Shown piece after piece: positions 11,701 to 26,700 of a DNA stretch of 64,000 bases. The first letter of the stretch is position 1. Every line of letters starts with the position of its first letter. The notes beneath the pieces were generated by a model. It ran no database searches. It was not told the origin of the DNA and saw only the letters and a list, made by a program, of their open reading frames with translations. The position numbers and the translations under genes are program-made. The stretch is taken from NCBI GenBank assembly GCA_036873755.1, contig JAVTVY010037159.1:1-64000 (forward strand), in the 5' to 3' direction. The DNA is from Hanleya hanleyi (lineage: Eukaryota; Mollusca; Polyplacophora; Lepidopleurida; Hanleyidae).

Positions 11701-14700
11701 GTGGTAAGCTATATAAATTGGAGTGCACCTTGAAGAACTGGTCGTGATCTTGACTCGCAGAGCCTCATGAGATATGAGGGGAGTAACTCTACACTCACCA
11801 CATGGGATGATGTCGGCAGTTTCTCTAACATAGCACATACAGACACAAGTTTCGAGATTCATCCAACCATTTTCCGGACATACGGTTCGTCCACAATCTA
11901 TTGGAAGATTTAGAAAAAGAGTATCAAGGAACTGTTGATTCTTTTCAAAACCGGAAGATAATTTCAATGAAATCAATCAGGATTCCACAATGACAACAAT
12001 TTCTGACTTTGTTCTAATTTGTACTTGTATTTGAATATGATATTCCTAAGAAGTAAGCTCTCATTTGCAATTTGTCCGGTAATGAATGAGTGAATCAGTC
12101 CATCCAAATCCTTTCCTCGACAAAATAAGGAGAACCGTTGATATTAGAACCTTGATTTTTAGCATGAACGTGCATTAAGCGACTGTTACCAGCACGTTCT
12201 GAGCTGACGTAATTTCGATGAAAATTTGGCGTACTTAGGTGACCTATAACATTACGCTTGGACCCTCGCCCTACTTCGTAGGTTCTGTGACGTTAGTCAC
12301 TCTACTCAAGTCCGGTATTAATGACGTTAAATCTCTCTCTCTCTCTCCAATATTAACCATTCACACTATTTTCCCACTAGGTGGCTTGGTGTCTCTTACC
12401 ACAGAGTCCGTCAGAGCAATGGTTCGGGCACTCGGAACAAGGATTTCCCACCCCGTAGGGATATAATGGATTTGTAAATTCTGATATTCTGAAATAACAA
12501 GAATGATCATTATTATTAATTATAATGAAAGTTCAAACACATAATTTCAACTATAGTCTGTCCGTCTTAATTCGCCATCTACGTTGGAGCTTGTAAAAAA
12601 TCAGTAGTTACCTTCTTTTTTGCCGCGTGTATAACAAACTGAACCAAACAAAATAACTACCATTACTCCATGATATAGATAATATAACACGTTTGAAATA
12701 CTTTTGTAACTCTGTCCATATAAAACTGTATTAGAACTCTAGTGTTCAACACTTTGATATTTCGAAGTATTTCAACCAATTTTGGTACCGTAGTTCGAAC
12801 TACCGCAATTAGTATTTTGACTTGCAGTTTCCGGTAGATTAAAATCCCGCATGAGCAGATAAGATGTCATGGTGGTTTCTACAGCATGTGTTTGGAAGGC
12901 ACATTGACATGATGAACAAGTATAGCAGAACGAATTGTATGTTTTCAAGACAAAACGACTTTCTGAATGTTACATCTGAGATGAATCTATAATAAGCTCA
13001 GACTACGAACATTTTGTTGTATTAAGCCCTACTCACACTACGAACATTGTGTTGTATTAGAACAAAAACACTGTTCAGAACATGTTTTGTCTGCAGTGTG
13101 AGGTGCCCAGAAACAGAAAACATCTGTTCGGAACAAATGTTCGTGAGATCAAACTTGTTTGATATTGCGAACATGTTTTGCCCTGAAACAAGTTTTTGTC
13201 TTCAGTGTGTGGTGAACGCGAACATTTTGCCGAACATTTACCAACAGTTATCCAATCAACTGGCAGCTGTCGGTCATGTGACGGAGCCGCTCTCACATGA
13301 CACAACAAAATGGCATTGCTGCTTGATCGCGGCGACTGGCGGTCAAGAGAAATTGTTCGCAGTGTGAGGTTACCACGAACAAAAACATGAACAAACTGTT
13401 CTGTTCTAATACAACAAAATGTTCGTAGTGTGAGTTGGGCTCGTGTTTATGTTCGTGTTTATAACCTCACACTGCGAACATTTTCTCTTGAGCGCCAGTC
13501 GCCGCGATCAAGCAGCGAGGTCATTTTATTTTTTAGTACAAACCCGTGGGTATTTATGATTTGTTATTTTTTGTTCTTATACAACAACACACTTCGTAGT
13601 GTGAGTTGGGCTTTAGTGTACGCTCTTTTATTGGAATTTCAAATAACTCTTCCTTTAATTAAACCACTCGAGACCCGCATCTCAAAGGCCTTCAGAAGAT
13701 AGTGGCGGTTCTCTGTAACATTGTGTATACATTCCCAAGCCTACGAGGCAGATAGGACCCCGACTTCCCATTTAGGTGGACAAGGAGTGAGTGAATAGGG
13801 TTTAACGTCGCTTTCAACATTTTTTCAGCTATATCACGACGGTTTAGGTGGACAATGAATAATGGCACAGAATTATGCCCTTATCTCGAAATGTCATAAG
13901 TTGTATTTCGAAAAACCCGACTTCACAGAGACTAGATTGGGAATTTCAAGATAATTACTAAGGTAAATTACATAATTATCACTTAGTTGACGACTATCCG
14001 GTTGTGGTAATTCTGGGGATAGTTTGGTCATCAAATTGCAGTACAGGTATGCCATATTTGATAGTTCAAACTTATTTGATAGTTGAAACGTCCATTCCAG
14101 TTCAGACCTATATATATACTTACCCGGGAAAGTAATTGCAGAAATAAAACAACTTTCTGTCGTGTTCACACCGAGAGAATCCGCAACCAATCCGAACTGT
14201 ATCCGCCATGATAATCTATATGATTTAATAGGAGAAGTTTATTGATGTTATTAATGCCTCAAACATTTACTATGTTGTTTAAATTACTCTCATTACCCAA
14301 TGTACAAATTTTCGCGTGTTTGTAACTAAATGTCCAATGAACTGATTTACCATAGGAAGTTTGCGTTTCCGAACGTACTTGTTATCAGAAAAGGACAAAA
14401 CATCAGAGAACCCTGAGAGTTTGTGAGTAATTCCTATAGAATATACTGTACGTGATTTGTAAATCCACCGATCAATAAACGTTATCAACACCATTCATTA
14501 TTGGTTTTGTGAACGTGTGAAGTACTCGACATATGTTCCGTGAACTGGATGTCGCATGTGTTCACCAGTGAACTTGCTATCGAATATGTTCACCTAGGAA
14601 TAATATTTGTTTCCTTGTGAACACGACCTGTACATGTAACTTGCAAAATATTCACCGGTGAATTGCTCTCGCTGTGTGTTAATTTTTTTAACTTGCTATA

Positions 14701-17700
14701 TGCTTCCCGAGAACTCAATGTCGAGTTTACCTGCGAAATTGTCATGTTTAACTGTGACTCTGTTGATCAATTGTACCATGTTTACCCGGAAAACTGCTAT
14801 ATATTTTGCTACCGGTATACTAGTATACGTTAATTTGAAATATTTTACTTTGAATTGCTGTTTATTTGTTCACCTGTGAATTCGAGTGTACTATATATAC
14901 CTGTATGTAGTCTCTCGTATCTCTAACCGCCTTCGACATTAACACTTCGTTATCAGCAACAGAGGGATTGCCTTTCAGTTTCTGGTAGTCGCGCGATTCG
15001 TCCTTCCATTTTTGGATCACTCGCTTCCAGGACCTTGAGCCAGCTCTCTTGTTTTGACCAATCACGCCGTCATAACCTGCCAATCGAAAGGATATTTTTA
15101 AAAGGATGGCGATAGGTTATTAGTCATCTGTTTACAACCTTTAAGACTTCCATGATTCTGGGATTTTGGCCCCATTTTAACAACGAGGTTAAATTAAAGA
15201 TGTTCCATGTTCTTCATCAAGCCGAAATCGGGAACCTGTTCCCGTATTGCCTTAACCAGTTCTGAACATTATCACAATAGCTAAATGTACGTATACCCAC
15301 TTTTTCGGGAGGACGGGATCAGCGGGTGACTCTAGTACCAACTTCACATTTCAAAGTACAAATCAGTTCCTGTCGGATGGCGTTTTTATCGTGATTATCT
15401 ACACCTCCTGATAATTAGTCCACACACTTTTGTGAATTTTTGTGAAATGTTGCCATTTTTTCAATACCTTCTAAGATGGTCATCTTTAATGCTCACCATC
15501 CGAAACCTACTTTCGACAATACCTCATTACCTAAGATTTGAAAGTTATTCCAGGGGATAAACTCGCAATTTCAGGACGAAGTCATTAGTAGTGCTACATG
15601 TACCATAAGACATATTCCAACATCAAGTTAGTCGCCATCTAAACCTATGTTCATTCAGAGCTGACTGATTTTACACTTCGGATGGTGGCGCCTATTTAGC
15701 AACCATCTAAAACCTATTTGAAGGGGTGAAGCTTCAAATGGTGGCAAATAAATTTTTTTCAACGCCGACCATATTAGATGTTGAGAGGGTCGCCATCTGA
15801 AACTATTTCTATAATTATGTCATTCACTTGAATGAGTCAGGACTTCATTTTAATTGCTACACCTACATCCTCAGATGTCACCATCTGGGCCATTGCCGCA
15901 GAAAATGCGAATTTAGCGTTTTGGTAAGAATATATTAACAAAATGGGTTTGCGATGGCAGCTATCTTAAAATCTAAGTTGTCCCTCGCCTAAAGAAATCT
16001 ATGGTGCCAAGGAATATTGACACGGTGAAAAAGACGTACAAGAAGTGACGTCGAACAGGAAGTAACCGACATATTGAAATCAATAATAAGCTGGATATAT
16101 GTGCTTGGGACATCCAGAATTGAGTACCCAGGACAACAAGCTATTTGACGTTCCACAAAATGTTCTCAACAAATCGAATTTTATTTGCTTTGAATATTCT
16201 TATACATTCCGAAACCCTCTATTGTCACGCTTACATCATTTGGGATTGATAAAATAATGTCTTATTTATGACGGTATTTGTTTTGCATCGCGACATACGG
16301 TAGGGGTGGAGGATGTTATTCTGCCTGATAATCCATAGGCTTATGTACCAAATTTTGAGTTTTGTGGGAATTTTGGCTCCATGCTTGGCAACTAGGCTAA
16401 ATTATCTCTAAAGTGTGTGACAAAACTTTCGCTGTTGCCCCTTTGAATTTCAATATGGCCATTATGTTATATTTTTGTCAATATCACCTCAATAACTGAA
16501 CAATTGATTACCTTTATTCTCTTTGGCCAATTTAGTTCCATATGGTGGCATAACCAACGCATTGTAAGGGCGGCCTCTCGGATTCTAATCTAGCCGCCCT
16601 ATACAACCTATTTTTGATCGTATCTTCTTATCTGATTCAGTGAAGCTGTGTTCTAATGGCTACACCTATATATTCAGGAACAATGTATGAAATGGTACCA
16701 CAACAGGCTTTATCTAACAGCTAAATTTGAGCGTATGGATGTCAGTTTTTCATGATTGCCTTTAGTCAATCTGTACAAGCTATTTTCCTTCACTTATATT
16801 CCCAAACAGAGTTTAAGAAAGATTCGCCATTGTGAAGTTGGCTTGAATCCTTTGTTGATGTTTTTCTCTCTTTAATTTGTCCTACATACTATCCATTCGA
16901 AATAACACTTCGAAACTCATATACCCATTTCTCACGATTGGCCCTGCTTCACCAGGTCGGGGAAAAGTGCCTCTCCAATTTTGGAGGTAAAAAAGGTCGT
17001 TTTTCTTGAATAACTCAGAAAATATGAACAAAATATCATTTTTTTCTAAATGGCGCATACATTGATATTTTTTCACGTGCTTTGAAGAAATTGTTGCCTA
17101 TCTACTTCAGGAGATAGAAAGCGGTCTGTTGTTTTTGTCAAATTGTCATTTCAACACTTTCGAACAAGTTAACTATAAATCCTATAAATGGCAAAATGTG
17201 TTAACATATGTAACTATATGTCAATTTATGCGCCATTTAGAGAAAAATGCTATTTTGTTCATATTTTCTGAGTTATTCAAGAAAAACGACCTGTTTTACC
17301 TCCAAAATTGGAGAGGCACTTTTCCCCGACCTGTTCACGCTCTAGTTCCCGTGTTCCAAGCATACTAAGCAGCACACGGGTCGATCTTCGACTGTCGGAA
17401 AAATAGTCTTCCCGATTCCTATCACCTCGCAGCAATTGCTACTTTGATTTTTGTATTGAAGATGTATAACTAGGTTTAGAAATCCCAAAAAATTCTCAAA
17501 ACTTTACCATAGCCCATAGTGTATGCCACGGTATCACACGACTGTTAATTTTGGCACATTCCGTCTCTCATCTTCCATGTCCATTAGTAATGCTGTTTCG
17601 CGCTGGTGTTCAGATGTGTTCAGATGTTCGACACAGATTAAGTATCAGGTCAGATGTCTCACGAGCGGATACTGACTAATCTCAGCTTTGGACAATGCCG

Positions 17701-20700
17701 GACATTCTATTGCTTTCCAATATTTTTGTTTTACTGCTTAGTCTGCTTGAAACAGTTGAACTAGAGCGTGATTCAGCATCCACCACTGGAACTGTGAATA
17801 TGTCCATACCATAAAAAAAAATCCTATGGGAATTTCCAAAATCTTGAAAGATCAAAATCTCTTGGTATTTTCAAAATCGTACATGAATATTTTAAATCAT
17901 CCATGGCAGAATGATCGACTCTTCCACCTATAGGATTCACTGTCAACCCCAAAAATCTGAATTCTCATATCCAGTTTCGACTATAGGATTTTATGAAACA
18001 GAATATGTTACTATTAAAAATTGGCGATGGGTATAGAGACCCAAATGAACTGTTTCTTCCGCTTCTATCACGATTTATAAGGGGAAATCCATGTATTCGC
18101 CATTTTTTCAAATCAAACGACGGTCTACTCTCAACAATGGCAAAACTTGGTATGGGAGGGAAGCTTTCTAGTTTGACTGGCATTATCCCAAATGTTGATG
18201 GGAAATTGGGGAAAGTTCAATTTTCCTCGCCTCTCTGGACCACATTGCTATAGGAGTCTCGATCAATGCATGACAGAAAAATACCACATATTGAACTTTC
18301 ACTTTGAAAAGGATGTCTGAGGTTGTAGCATACATGACCTTTGATGACATAAATCATATAGGATCTTATAGGATTAGAAAGTCGATCCTATAATCACTCC
18401 AGCAAATACTTTAGAATCAAAAAGGATTTTTCGCTAAGGAAATATTCAATTGTTCCAGGTTTTGTTCATACAAATCAAAATTGGGTTGTTCATACATGAT
18501 ACAGAGAATATATAGACAATTATGAAGAATCACTTGGAATATGTGATAGATGAATGATATAGTGACACCATCTGATGCATTGAACTTAAATATAGGCGAG
18601 CTTAAGAAAATGTTCTAATTCATTCAGATAAATGAGATATTGATAAGAATAGATTGCACATGGTGGTCATCTTCAATTCAAGAAAGTTCGTCTTTATTAA
18701 AAATGTCTATACTGCCACCATCGCACCTGAAGCCTTGTCCAATGTGGATTAGCTATTGGAATAAAGGTCATCACCCGTTTGGTAAGGATATATTGTCAAA
18801 ATTAGATTTTAGATGGCGATCATGTTGAAATCCGGAAGTCCGTCATTTAAACATTAAAACTGAAAAATGTGGATGTACACACTGACAAATGTTCAAAGCC
18901 TGGATGGGTAAAAAAAGGATTCAGATTGCTGTCATGTCGAAATCCAAACTGGGCACCCATGAGGTTGATGGAAAAAAAATGGCAACATCAAAATTCGTAA
19001 TCTACATAAATTTCAAAGTTAATTGATCCTGGAGCCAAAATACCCACAAATAACGCAAGCCTGTGAACTATGAAATTTATCCCCCGAAATTTAGATAGCT
19101 TATATATTCTGCTCCAACAAGCGTCAACGACATTCAGCAAGAGACCATACTTTGAACATTACTACATCTTCTCTGGCTAAGTCGACAAAAACACAAAAGT
19201 TCTTTATTAGCTGTATGGTACAGTCGACTTGGCTAAAGAAGTTGGTATTATGGCTACCTGGTAACCTTCTGTTGGGATCTCGAGAGGGTTGACACTGCTC
19301 TGACCACTTTTGCGCCTGTGCGGCAAGTAAATCATCCCATACCTGTAGGAGTTGCGTGTAAAGAAATATTCCGTTTAATTCAATTCTAGAGAGAGAGAGC
19401 GTACATAAGTAGCATACATGCTAAAAACAATAAAACAAGTTTGGGTGGGCCAAGCATCAAGATTGTATGCTCGTTAGTTTAGAGTCAGGCTGCCCACACT
19501 CCCTGGAGAAACAATGCATTGTTATTTCTGTATAGTTTATGTTAAATGTCATTGCTTATTCATCAGGTTAAGAGAATATAATAAATTAAAAACTTTACCA
19601 TACTGATCATACCCGTTATAAGAAAATGGCAGCCATAGGTTTGTGCATCATTTAATAGCCATAACACCGGATACATAGGAAATTCAACCTTTTTTTATGG
19701 CTTGCATCTCATTCAATCAAACTTTCTCAAGCCAAAGTTCCCCCGTTCTGCTATATAACTCTCAACACATATACAGTTTTTGTTGAATATGTAATAAAAA
19801 CAGGGCGGTACCATCCTAAAAGTATGCACCAGACAGCTACACTCAAGGGCAACAACCGGTTTCGATACGATACGCCAGGTAGTGGAGTCTTCACATTGTT
19901 AGTGAAATTTCCCAGAATTACATTTAATTAGGTATGCAAACATGGAACGCATATACAGTTAATTACTAACATACCAATTTGCGCATGTCACGAGAGGATG
20001 GTTTCACTCTGGCTCGTATTCGATTGTGCTGTGATAGGATAAACTTCCGGTCTTTCTTACTCAATCCTCCATTGAGAAACGCAGAACTATTGGTTGAGCA
20101 GAACACATGGCCAGGGATAGCCTCGTACTCTGGGGTGCAAAGTCCGCCCTTTGAAAATGTGGAAAAGAACAGTAAATATAGCGATATCAATAGTTCCACG
20201 GATGTTTTATGTTCGCTATGGACAGCGTGGGGATCCCAGAGCATGATCTGATAAAGCCACAGAACTGTCGCTGTATCTATGTTGCTCCATAACGCAGACC
20301 TCTCCCATATACCGTGTCACTCTCCATTGTATCAATCTGGTCGCTCTGACCGAACAATGTCTGGTACATACGTGACCAACCATGTTATGCATGTTTAAAT
20401 AGTCTTGATGTTATGGTCACTCTCATCACATATATCATGGTGAAGATGTGTATTCCACCATGCCGAACGTGGTCGGTCACGTCTGTAACATAAAATACCT
20501 GGTCAGAGCGACCATATCTTTCTGTCAGTGTTCTGTCTGTCTGTACAATATATTAGTTTGCAACCCATATTACTAATAGGTTTTGCTGATCGCAACAAAT
20601 TCATTTTGCATCCCATAGCACTAATATACCTTTATTAATTGTTCCCTGAATCCCCCCAATGGTGCTTCATAAAAGAGAATCACGGTAAAAGACATTTTCT

Positions 20701-23700
20701 GAGTAGATTATTCGAAACTATTGTCTTGGGCCCCTGTGGTGTATAACCGGTACACAAACTGGCGAATCTATGTTATGTTTTGAAATTATATCACAAGTGA
20801 CAGCGATTGAGAAATGGGCATATTCACTGTCTGAGGTTATGGCGACATATGGCATTACCTGCTGTGGTGAATATCATACAATGTATTTAGGCAAAAATGT
20901 TACGTTTACTGGTAAACACTAGCATTGAACAGTAACAATAGACATGACATCATCGCATTCGATTTGGTATAATAACAAAGAGTCGTATAAAACTTCTAAC
21001 AAACTAAAAGGTTACGTTCTCTACTGAGAAAAGTTTACCGTTGACGGTTTTGGAGAAGTCATTCGTGGTGTCATAGGAGGGTGCTCTGTCGTTATTTCCG
21101 GGAATGGCGTCACGGGGGTGGTTGTCACTTCTGTTGTTGGCACTGTGGTTTGCCTCATACCTGTTAGTGGGAGTCAATTATTTTAGATTACTCGATACCG
21201 GACTCGGGCATCACAGGGTGGTTTTTCTGGATATTCTTTCATTTACCAGATTTACCCCATATTGAGGCGTTTATTTACTCAGACGTCCTCGATGCTCATC
21301 CATTAACATCAGATGAGTTAATTGTTTGAGCTGATCTGTCATCACAGCTCCGAGCTAGCTTATCTAATTCTGCTTAAGCTACTTCAGAGTTTCCACATGA
21401 ACGAGGCTGAGACACTAAGGCTACGTTCAAGAATCCACCGTATTCTCGGGTCTGAATGTGAGATGCCGAAAGTATCATTTCATCATACTATCTAAAGGAA
21501 AGACCATTACACTCTCAGAAATATTCAGGGAATAATCCTGAATAGATCAGGCTGCACATCCACAACTCAATTTCAGGGATTTTACTTGAAATTCAGGAAT
21601 AATTTCCTGAAATTCAGGTATATCATCCATGAATTAAAGCTAAATTACCTGAATTTTAGGGGATTTTATGTACCTGAATAGGGTCGGGAACATACTAATC
21701 AGGGTGGTAAATTTGCCTGAATTTCAGAGAAAATCCACTCATTCAGGGATCATTTTCCTGAAATTCAGGAAATTATCCCGGGATTTCAGGTAAAATCCCT
21801 GAAATTGAGTTGTGGATGTACAGCCTGATCTATTCAGGATTATTCCCTGAATATTTCTGAGAGTGTATGCTTACTTTAATGAATATATTTGCAACTTTAA
21901 GTTAAATATTCCCCATAGAAAAGCAAGCATAGGAAGAAATGAAGTCGTACTGTCATAAGCTGGACAGCAGGCGAAGCGCCGGAGAGCAGACGCAATAAAT
22001 TGTTCTCTATATTTAGTTGGAAAGCCCCACTGGTCACCATTTTCTATTTAAATGAAGTTAATTACCTTCACACAGTTCACAGAGATGTGGACATTCCGCA
22101 GGGACATTGTAATACTTCACACAGTGCTCCTTGATCACCTGACTACAGAAATGGAGCTTGTCTGGCAGATCACAATCAACTAAAATATCACAAAATATCA
22201 ATATCAAAAACTGATATCTTCCAAGATCAGAACAAACATCTGTGACATATATTTGAAGACAATCTATGCCCATGCATTTCACGTACGGGCTTAACTTGAC
22301 CGACTTCCGTTGGATTTTTTTTATTGGCGAATTAGAAAAGTCGATCGAGAAGTATCCAAGTCTTTTAACTTTCTCGCCCGATCACCATATGAGCTTTACA
22401 CGCACCAGATAAATGAATGGTAAGAAATGGTGCATTGAAGCGAAACATAAGAGTTTCTTCGTGCGCAGAAATCATCTCGAGACATGAGCATATGTGGCAC
22501 GTGACTATTTACCTGTTGAGCACGTGTCTCCTCTGAATAGTCCAATACAATTACAGGAGCACTCAGACACGTTTGACATGGCGTGGTTTTCACAGATTCG
22601 ACCCCCGCAATCTGCAATGAATCAAACACTAATGAACGGTGACATACTGTACCTCGGGATATACATTCCACTACCTGACCTTAATACTGTCAAAACAAAG
22701 TTTTATGGCTTTTCGACCAAACCATAGCTTAACGGTGGACACAAACAAACAGAGACGGTTTAGTAAATTATAGTGAGACTAGTACTCTCACTATACGGTT
22801 CGAAGACCAAACGTCATTATGCATTTCGACATCATATTCTTTTACAAGAAACAATGTCAAGTTTACTATGTGACTTTCTCTTCCAAGTCGGTGTATGATT
22901 GAAATTTGAGGCTAATGAGGTTTATGCAATAAAAGGGTGCTTTTAATCATCGAGAAGTAAATTCCTCATATAGCGATTGGCAGATCTGACGATTACACGA
23001 TATCCATGAAGAGGGTGGCCCACAGAATGTAGGATATGACGCTTATAGTTCACATTTTCTTGAACAGATTGTGTGTGTCAACCATTCCAAACTGTCTACG
23101 TTCTCGCGTTCTTGTCAAATTAACAGGACGGCCACAAGAAAGCTCTATGTCTGGTATTTCTAAATGTAGCAGGTATAACAGAACTATCACCTCTTATAGT
23201 TAATGTGTCCAAAAGTTGCCCAGAGATGTATCAGCATCGGGACTGGTTAACGCATGTAAAACGGAACGGGTAGATGGAAAACGGGTTAAAGGTTAATAAA
23301 TTATACTTAATATTTGGAAATATCCCTTATTTCGAAACCTCTCTCTAATTTCAAAGTTCTATTTCTAAGAGGTTTTCCGATGGCATTCTATGCAAACTTG
23401 TAATAAAGATGGCCACACGCATGAGTATTTGTGTTTTCTCTCATATTTGGTTCCATTCAGTGCATGGCATATAATCTGTGGCCAATTATGCTATAGTTGT
23501 GGTTGTGGTTCTCGTGGTTGTGGTGTGGGTATTTAACCTGTCTGGTGATCATGATAGGGAGAATATATAGTTCATGACTACCTGAAATTGGAACATAATT
23601 CCCTTCTCAGATAATTTTCTGACAGGTAAGATCAAAGTATCCATGGAACCTTTTCAATCCCCAAACAACTCATATCCAAAGTCTTGTCTTGAGACAAGCA

Positions 23701-26700
23701 TTATCATAGGATTTTGTGCCAGCAAGTGACATTCGATCGAGGAAGAAAGACAGCATAGCAAGGGACACAATATTGTGGTCGCAGGCCATTTTGAAATCCG
23801 AAATGATTATCAATGTTTCCGGGGAAGTTTCGCCTCCCCTTTGCATTGACAGCTCAAGAAACCAACAAAAAATCCTTCAGACATTCACGAAACGTCGACA
23901 GAAATATTCAAGCATCAATCCTATTCAGCAGAGCTACATCATGTTCATTATTCTGTCAAACTACAATGCTCTGCAAAACTGTCGAATTGTTTAACAACCC
24001 AACTGTTATTGCCTCGACTGTATATCAAATACTCGATTAAGTCTCTAGGCATTGCTTGACTACCAATTTTAATTACGCCTCAAACTTTATCTGAAGTAGC
24101 TAAGCTATGGTTTCGTACTGTTTCAACGCAGACAATGACATCAAATCGTCCGTCGCTGTCACATGGCCAATGTCGTCAATTCCTCCCTCCCTCCCACGAT
24201 GAGAGATTGTGATCTATAGGAACCTTCCTTTTCCTGTGACATCGCTCAATGCAAAATTGGAGCAAACTAAAGAGAAAGAGAATATAAATACCACACAGTC
24301 CATTGTCACATCTGTTCAAACAGTCATGGCACCGCTCTCCCTCTGTATAAGGTGTAATTACATCTCTGTATGTTTGCCTGAATCAGAAAGCAAACAGATA
24401 GCTTAATAACGTAATTAATACAACTCCTATTTTACGACTACATTGTCTTGTCATAGCTGAACATACATTATAAACTAATTAAATCAGATCGAAATTAGTG
24501 TAGGCGTTCAATACAAAAATATGCAGTCAGTCGTCGCCCATAATGAACCACTGCCTTGTTGAGCTTGTTGGGAAGCGACAAACTGCACTAAAATGCCAGC
24601 AAGATTTTTCGTCACGTCATACATTTACCAATTATGATTATCATACCTCATATCTGAATTATTCATCCTCATTGGTCGTAACTCAACAACATGATATTCT
24701 GTACGAATCCCCCCTCTCTACCTTACAACATAGCAATCCCAACGTCATTATGCTTTGAAAGTAACTTGCGAGGTATTGGAGATTTTCTTTGGAAATTTCC
24801 GAATAAAAAATGCACAAAATACATATAGTTGCTGTGCGGAATTTCAGTGCTCGGCAAAAATTGACTCCGGCATATTGCTGAAAATCACGTAGAAAGTGAA
24901 TTGGAGCGATATGCGATATTATACGGAAATAAGAAACGTTCGGTATAAATTAATCAGTTATCCAGCTGACAAATGCTGATGTCGCACCAGACAGAGTGTT
25001 ATATCTGTATATTGTGACCGTTCGTTATCATGATGGATTGCCGTCACGTCATGCAATTACGACTGCAGTTACGACTGTGAACGTTCATTTATGAATATCC
25101 TTGCCATCACGTCAGCAGGTTTCATTGTGAGCAATCCATTTATGAAAATATCAACTATAACGATCCCTTGTGTAAAGTCGGATTTGAGAGACACGTGGTA
25201 AGAACGCATCGTGTCAATTTATCTGGCAGCGCTAGTTGTGTTGTGAAAGAATGAACCTTCAGAAACGATAAGTGTTCAAGTCATCCATCAATTCCGTCAC
25301 CCGGTTCACCCAAATGTGGGTGTGAATCTCTATGCCTTGTATTTAGTGATTCTCACGGCAACAGGCGGATGACATTGCGGGGTTCGGTGGCATTGGAGTA
25401 ATTTTAGTTAAGACTTCATTTCGAGCACCTTGGGGACTAACGCTTGAAGAAATTTATCCCGCCCCTACTACTTGTCCATCGTTCATTTCGAGCACCTTGG
25501 GGACTAACGCTTGAAGAAATTTATCCCGCCCCTACTACTTCTCCATCGTTATGACTGCCCTGCATTACACAAAATTGTCTAGTCACGAATGTTTATATCA
25601 ATAATTCCTGCAATTGATAGTCACACATGCCGTTCGTTGGTCTTCGTTCAGTACAACCCGTACCGTATAAATATTAACCCTTGTGCTCCTTAACGGTTGT
25701 TTCCTGGAAGCTGACTCCTCCGTCAAGCTGGTCGCTTTTATTATTGTTTCAAATGCTGATGATCAGCTGTACACGGGACGACCCCCACCTCCCCCATATT
25801 ACGATAGACGCCATATGTTTTTTTGTCACTACGCATGCGCCCTTGGACAGACATGCACAAGATGGCGTCTACCGTAAAATGGGAGAGGCGAGAATCGCTA
25901 TGAAGAGGGTCATGTACAGCTAATCATCAGCAATGGAGACGTAATTAAAAGCGACAAGCTTGACGGAGAAGGATTTTTCAGAAAATAACCGGTAAGGAGC
26001 ACCTGGATGAATATTTATACGATACTGGTTGTACTGAGTGAAGATCAACGAAAGGAATGTGTGACCATCAACAACAGGCATTAGTGACTAAAAATTGTCG
26101 TACCCTAATGCATAGTTGCAGGCATATCTGTATTTATAAAGCAGCGAAGGGCACTCCGAATATCCACATCCTATACGGGAGGCTCCTGCTAGGACCAACT
26201 GAAAGTAAAGTTTTTTAACACAAATTAATCTAGATGTTGATTAATATACCAATTAAACAGCGACAATCAGATCCACTTGTTCGACGTAAAATGATGTATT
26301 GGTAAAATTTTATTGGATATCATCCAAGCGGTAAGTGATATAATCGGAGGTTATTCTTTGCACATTACTGACAAGAATATTTCATTTGTGTTCATGTAGT
26401 ACAATTCAGTTTAAAGGTTACTAATGAATTATTTATTTAATGCACAACTCTTAAAATAATCAATAAAATCAATACAGTTGTTATTACATAACCATCGAGT
26501 CGCGTGATAAACTGGGATAGAAAGTGACAATTTCCTTGCAAGCTGATAATTTTGATTTCAACTAAAATCACAAAGGCTGATATCACCACACTGCATCCAG
26601 TCAGTGAAGAGCTGCGAATACACACAGCACTAAATTGAGTGTCTTGGTTGACTGTTGAATCATTTGCAAATCTACTCGGAGTTTTGAACCTATTGTTTTG

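Noticed and set aside
16882..17368. Two similar ORFs on opposite strands as a conserved small protein
   Set aside because: They are the two arms of a foldback element.
17810..18430. A transposon bounded by TATAGGAT motifs
   Set aside because: The motifs recur in both orientations but no consistent ends or target duplication could be defined.
19966..20244. ATG at 20244 as the start of a separate CAP gene with its own signal peptide
   Set aside because: A good acceptor at 20149-20150, the phase match with exon 3, and an in-frame Thr/Pro exon upstream favour an internal exon; the apparent leader (LLISLYLLFF) is intronic.
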